A DNA stretch of 8,873 nt, from positions 1 through 8,873 of the forward strand of contig QAKM01000012.1 in the NCBI GenBank assembly GCA_003343805.1, given 5' to 3'. Of this stretch, positions 6,168 to 8,873 are shown piece by piece. Position numbers and translations under genes: made by a program. Positions within the stretch are counted from its first letter, which is position 1, and each line of letters begins with the position of its first letter. The notes under the pieces are model-generated. The model was given only the letters and a program-made list of their open reading frames with translations. It was not told the origin of the DNA and ran no database searches. The stretch is from Bacillota bacterium (GTDB lineage: Bacteria > Bacillota > Clostridia > Christensenellales > Borkfalkiaceae).

Positions 6168-7148
6168 TCAACTCGCTGGGGGCTCTTCAGGCGGCGGGGC
6201 GGGTGCGTCGTCGGGCGGGGAGCCCGTCTCGGGCGGAGGCGGGCCGGGCTGTTTTTCGGGAGAAGGGGACTGCCTTTTTGCGAGGCGGCGGGCAAGGAGC
6301 TGTTTTCCGACGGCCGCGCCGATGATGATGCCGTATCCCGCAAGGCTCCAAAGATCGGGAAGCTGATCGAGGAAAAGAAAGCCCAGGACCGCCGCAAAGA
6401 GCACCTGCGAATAGTCAAAGACGGCGATCTCCTTTGCGGGCGCGAAGCGGTAAGCCGCCGTGATGAAGAACTGTCCGCCCGTCGCCGAGACGCCCGCCAT
6501 GAGGAGCGCAAACAGTTGGAAGGGGGTCATCGGCTCGTAGAAGGCGATGAAGAAGGGGAGGGCGACGAGCGTCGAGAAGGCGGAAAAGAAAAAGACGGTC
6601 ATCATGCCGCGCTCGCCCTTGACGGAGAGAACGCGCACGCAGGAGTAGGCAAACCCTGCCGAGGCGCCGCTTAAAACCCCTGCAAGCGCGGGAAGGGATG
6701 CCGCCGTAAACGTGGGTTTAACGACGAACAGGGCGCCTAAGAAAGCGAGGGCGACAAAGCCGATCTCGTAGAGGCGCGGTTTTTCCTTGAGCAAAAAGAC
6801 GGAAAAGAGGATGGCGAAGAAGGGGGAGAGCTTGTTGAGGATGGAGGCGTCCGAGATGCTGCCGATCGTATCGATGGCATAGAAGTTGAGGATGACGCCC
6901 AAAAAGCCGACGAAGGAGCGCAGAAACAGCCAGAAAAGGCACTCCTTGCTGTGGATGCGGAATTTCTCCTTCTGAAAGAGGAGCAGAAAAAAGACGGCGA
7001 CCGATGCGATGAGGTTGCGGAAAAACACCTTCTGCATGACGGGAAGGTCGCCCGCGAGGTTGACAAAGAGGTTCATGAGCGCAAAACACAGCGCCGCCCC
7101 CAGGATGAACAGGACGCCGACCGTCCGTTTGGAAGCATTCTCCTGCAT
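6168..7148 (-). CDS. EamA/DMT-superfamily transporter
   Basis: A 326-residue inner-membrane protein with about ten hydrophobic segments between residues 9 and 287. They are arranged as two five-helix EamA repeats (about 9-143 and 153-287), the standard drug/metabolite transporter layout. Repeat 1 has FFRN at 42-45 and LNKLSPFFAILFSVFLLKE at 104-122, repeat 2 has FDYSQVLFAAVLGFLFLDQ at 244-262; both pairs are typical of the family. The substrate cannot be told; relatives export amino acids, purines or other metabolites. After the last helix comes a basic stretch (RRLAKR) and an unusual proline-rich acidic tail of about 33 residues (SPSPEKQPGPPPPE onward). The frame is open upstream to 7250, but M at 7148 is chosen because the preceding residues look unnatural and a strong promoter lies just upstream. 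No Shine-Dalgarno is visible. No terminator follows, so read-through into the flippase-like gene is possible. Confidence 0.92.
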   Translation of the reverse strand: MQENASKRTVGVLFILGAALCFALMNLFVNLAGDLPVMQKVFFRNLIASVAVFFLLLFQKEKFRIHSKECLFWLFLRSFVGFLGVILNFYAIDTIGSISDASILNKLSPFFAILFSVFLLKEKPRLYEIGFVALAFLGALFVVKPTFTAASLPALAGVLSGASAGFAYSCVRVLSVKGERGMMTVFFFSAFSTLVALPFFIAFYEPMTPFQLFALLMAGVSATGGQFFITAAYRFAPAKEIAVFDYSQVLFAAVLGFLFLDQLPDLWSLAGYGIIIGAAVGKQLLARRLAKRQSPSPEKQPGPPPPETGSPPDDAPAPPPEEPPAS

Positions 7149-7163
7149 ATATCCCAGTATATG
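7146..7163. repeat. Short inverted repeat over the DMT -10 box and start codon
   Basis: CATATA (7146-7151) and TATATG (7158-7163) are inverted copies with a 6-base gap, covering both the -10 box and the ATG. It could be an operator, but A/T-rich -10 sequence and an ATG readily produce such symmetry by chance. Confidence 0.3.
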
Positions 7164-7184
7164 CCTTTGCCGGAAAAAAGTCAA
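7156..7184 (-). promoter_or_regulatory. Promoter of the DMT transporter gene (likely leaderless)
   Basis: On the minus strand: TTGACT (-35, 7184-7179), 17-bp spacer, TATACT (-10, 7161-7156), then 7 bases to the ATG at 7148. Transcription is predicted to begin at or next to the A of the start codon. No ribosome binding site is present. It is back to back with the divergent promoter at 7205-7233; the two -35 boxes are separated by 20 bp. Confidence 0.82.
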
Positions 7185-7204
7185 GCGAAGGGCAAAACGG
7201 GGAC

Positions 7205-7233
7205 TTGAAAGGGGAGGCAAAAGGTGGTATAAT
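7205..7233 (+). promoter_or_regulatory. Promoter of the nucleoside-hydrolase-like operon (likely leaderless)
   Basis: TTGAAA (-35, 7205-7210), 17-bp spacer, consensus TATAAT (-10, 7228-7233), with an extended -10 TG at 7225-7226. The -10 ends 6 bases before the ATG at 7240. An AAGGTGG at 7221-7227 resembles a Shine-Dalgarno but lies 12 bases from the ATG and upstream of the predicted start of transcription, so it would not be in this mRNA. Confidence 0.85.
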
Positions 7234-7239
7234 GAGGGC

Positions 7240-8031
7240 ATGAAACTCATCTTATGCTGTGATTACGGGATCGACGATGCGGCGGCGACCGTGGATGCGC
7301 TGCTGCACGCCGAAGAGGACGGCTACTCCGAAGTCGTGCTCGTGGCGGTCGGCGGCAATGTGCCGCGCGGCGTGGCGCTCAGGAACGGGGCAAAACTGCT
7401 CGCGCAGTGCCGCTTTCCCCATCCGCCCGTGACGCTCGTCGATACGACGGCGCTCTCCCAGCCCGGGGAATTTCTCAAAGCCATCCACGGCGACGACGGC
7501 ATGGGCGACCTCTTTCCCGATGTCCCCGTCCGCGCGGTGCCGTATGCGGAGTGGCTCTCCTCGCTCCGGGGCGGCTACCGCCTTCTGAGCCTGGGGCCCA
7601 TGACGCTCATCCTGCCCATCCTGGAGAGGGGAACGTGCGAACGGTTTGTCTTTATGGGCGGGAACATCGCCGAAGAGCCCAACTACCACGGCTATGAATT
7701 TAACCATGCCCTCGACCGCACGGCGTTTGCAGAGGCGGTGAAGTTTCCCCATGCCGCCGTGACGATGGATACCTGCCGCCATCCGCTCTTCAACATCCAG
7801 CCCGTCGACTTCGCGGCGGATACGCTCTTGAAGCGCATCGTGCTGCGGGCGCGCGAACGCACCTTCCTCTCGGGCGAGAAGGGCTGCTATCTCTGGGATG
7901 ACATCGCCGTCAAGGTGCTGCGCCATCCCGAATGGTTCGCCTTCGAGGAGCGCTCCGACCGCGACGGAAATGTGCTTTGTGTGGCGCGCTATGTCCGCGG
8001 GCTGCCCTATCCGGAGGTGCTGGAACAATGA
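7240..8031 (+). CDS. Nucleoside hydrolase-like protein (IUNH family, divergent)
   Basis: A 263-residue soluble protein of the inosine-uridine nucleoside hydrolase fold, whose members cleave the N-glycosidic bond of nucleosides to give base plus ribose. Visible family features are CDYGIDDA at 7-14 (usually DxDxGxDDA; the calcium ligands D8 and D13 and ribose-binding D12 are kept, the first Asp is C6), GGN with N40, HGDDGMGD at 83-90, LGPMT with T122, MGGN at 139-142, EFN at 153-155 and WDD at 219-221. In characterised enzymes the last block is HD: the Asp binds calcium and the His is a proposed proton donor. Here the Asp is kept (D220) and the His is replaced by W219. It is shorter than the usual 300-320 residues. 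Activity or substrate may therefore differ. The start is set by the promoter and by conserved beta strand 1. Its stop overlaps the next start (ATGA). Confidence 0.85.
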   Translation: MKLILCCDYGIDDAAATVDALLHAEEDGYSEVVLVAVGGNVPRGVALRNGAKLLAQCRFPHPPVTLVDTTALSQPGEFLKAIHGDDGMGDLFPDVPVRAVPYAEWLSSLRGGYRLLSLGPMTLILPILERGTCERFVFMGGNIAEEPNYHGYEFNHALDRTAFAEAVKFPHAAVTMDTCRHPLFNIQPVDFAADTLLKRIVLRARERTFLSGEKGCYLWDDIAVKVLRHPEWFAFEERSDRDGNVLCVARYVRGLPYPEVLEQ

Positions 8032-8816
8032 CGCCGTTTACGCTCGTCACGGGCGCGTGCGGGGGCTTGGGCGGAGCGTTCGTCCGGGAGCTTGCCCGCC
8101 GCGCGCAGCCGCTCTATCTCACGGGCAGGAACGCGGAAAAACTTAACGCCCTTCGGGAAAAGCTCCTGCACAGCCATCCCTCCCTTCCCGTCCGAACGGC
8201 GGTGTGCGACCTTGCCGACGATGCCTCCCGCCGCGCCCTCTTTGCAAAGCTGGATGGGGAGGGCGTGCGCTTTTGCCGCCTCGTCTATGCGGCGGGAGCG
8301 GACATTCAGAAGCCGCTCGAAGAATATACCGAAGAAAAGATCGCCTTTCAGGCGCGCGCCAACTTCGAGGGAGCGGTCTCGCTTGCCCGCGCCGTTCTGG
8401 AGCGCAGCGAGGGCATCCCCGAGCTCCTGTTCGTGGGGAGTGTTTCGGGCCTCTATCCCATGCCCTATTTCGCCCTCTACAGCGCCGCAAAGAAAGCACT
8501 CTGGCAGTTTGCGGCGGCGCTTCGGGTAGAATGGAAGGGAAGGGCCAAAGTCACTTGCGTGCAGCCGGGCGCCATCCCCACGCGCGAGGACGTCAAAGCG
8601 AACATCCGCACGCAGGGGCTGTGGGGGAAACTTGCCGCGCTTCCGCCCGACGTCGTGGCAAGAAAGAGCCTCAAAGCCGTTTCGGCCAACCGCCGCTCAC
8701 CCGTGCTCGGGTTTTGGAACAAGCTCATGCACGGTTCGACGGCGCTTTTGCCGCTCTCGTGGAAGATGCACTTCATCGCAAAGAAGTGGAGCAAGACAAG
8801 GAAGGATGCGTTCTGA
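8028..8816 (+). CDS. Short-chain dehydrogenase/reductase (SDR family), second copy
   Basis: A 262-residue cytoplasmic SDR with an unknown substrate. The cofactor loop TGACGGLG is at 8-15, CDLAD at 60-64 (adenine ring contact), YAAG at 87-90, and the catalytic set is N112, S138, Y151 and K155 (YSAAK), followed by PGAI at 180-183. The TGR motif (32-34) at the end of beta strand 2 suggests NADP over NAD, as an inference. The C-terminus is basic and aromatic (about 244-262), and may sit near the membrane or be a simple tail. ATG at 8028 overlaps the stop of the nucleoside-hydrolase-like gene, and GGAGGTG at 8012-8018 supplies a good ribosome binding site, so the two are translated from one mRNA. 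It is clearly different in sequence from the SDR at 1108-1950. Confidence 0.92.
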   Translation: MTPFTLVTGACGGLGGAFVRELARRAQPLYLTGRNAEKLNALREKLLHSHPSLPVRTAVCDLADDASRRALFAKLDGEGVRFCRLVYAAGADIQKPLEEYTEEKIAFQARANFEGAVSLARAVLERSEGIPELLFVGSVSGLYPMPYFALYSAAKKALWQFAAALRVEWKGRAKVTCVQPGAIPTREDVKANIRTQGLWGKLAALPPDVVARKSLKAVSANRRSPVLGFWNKLMHGSTALLPLSWKMHFIAKKWSKTRKDAF

Positions 8817-8873
8817 TGGACTTTTCCGATGTTTGGGAGCGGGAAAAAAAGGGCCGCGCCGTCCTGTTTACAA
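8816..8873 (+). CDS. Start of an unidentified gene (partial)
   Basis: ATG at 8816 shares its A with the TGA of the SDR gene, a typical coupled start. AAGGA at 8802-8806 lies 9 bases upstream as a ribosome binding site. Only 19 codons are visible (MDFSDVWEREKKGRAVLFT), a charged segment leading into a possible beta strand, and the frame is still open at the window edge. I do not recognise the family. It is the third gene of the operon that starts at 7240. Confidence 0.6.
   Translation, partial: MDFSDVWEREKKGRAVLFT

Noticed and set aside
5853..6674. Plus-strand frame of 273 codons spanning the gap and the two minus-strand membrane genes
   Set aside because: It crosses a promoter region and two real genes, with no motif and no translation signal.
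7009..7239. Upstream extension of the nucleoside-hydrolase-like protein to 7009
   Set aside because: It would run through the divergent transporter gene and both promoters; family similarity begins at the ATG at 7240.
7149..7250. Upstream extension of the DMT transporter to 7250
   Set aside because: It would include the -35/-10 boxes of its own promoter; the residues do not resemble an EamA N-terminus.
1..8873. CRISPR array, tRNA, rRNA, transposon ends or a defence system
   Set aside because: I found no regularly spaced repeats, cloverleaf, rRNA-like segment, transposase motif or known defence protein; every larger gene is assigned to a metabolic or transport family or is a window-edge fragment.

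Overview
The window looks like ordinary, gene-dense bacterial chromosome with high GC (my estimate, by eye, is above 60%). Sigma-70/sigma-A type promoters, GGAGGTG-type ribosome binding sites, short overlapping operons and the gene families present would fit a GC-rich Gram-positive anaerobe of the Clostridia type. That placement is an inference; no taxonomic marker gene is present. I see no phage, transposon, CRISPR or RNA gene.

Layout. 1-104 is the tail of an unidentified gene, closed by a clear intrinsic terminator (121-153) and then by a perfect 20-bp inverted repeat (154-195) whose centre matches a Gram-positive LexA/DinR box. A structured leader (about 196-298) precedes a ZIP-family metal transporter (299-1066), followed by a short-chain dehydrogenase/reductase (SDR, 1108-1950) and a terminator (1973-2000) that overlaps the promoter of the next unit. 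2018-4799 is a tight three-gene operon: adenine deaminase, RdgB-type XTP/dITP pyrophosphatase and a YfcE-type metallophosphoesterase, joined by ATGA overlaps. It ends in a terminator shared with the convergent gene on the other strand. On the minus strand lie an EamA/DMT-family transporter (7148-6168) and a flippase-like (LPG synthase transmembrane domain) membrane protein (6059-4836). Divergent from the transporter, a plus-strand operon starts at 7240: a nucleoside-hydrolase-like protein, a second SDR (8028-8816) and the first 19 codons of another gene that runs off the window.

Working together. Adenine deaminase makes hypoxanthine, which salvage can turn into IMP; RdgB removes the mutagenic ITP/dITP that inosine nucleotides can give rise to. 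The two therefore make sense in one operon (inference). The nucleoside-hydrolase-like gene would add release of bases from nucleosides, but its active site is altered.

The most interesting signal is not a gene. Three promoters (at 1982-2010, 7156-7184 and 7205-7233) each have near-consensus -35 and -10 boxes with exactly 17 bp between them, and each -10 box ends only 6-7 bases before the start codon. The mRNAs would then begin at or next to the AUG, that is, be leaderless. A weaker fourth case sits before the first SDR. Genes inside operons instead carry good Shine-Dalgarno sites.
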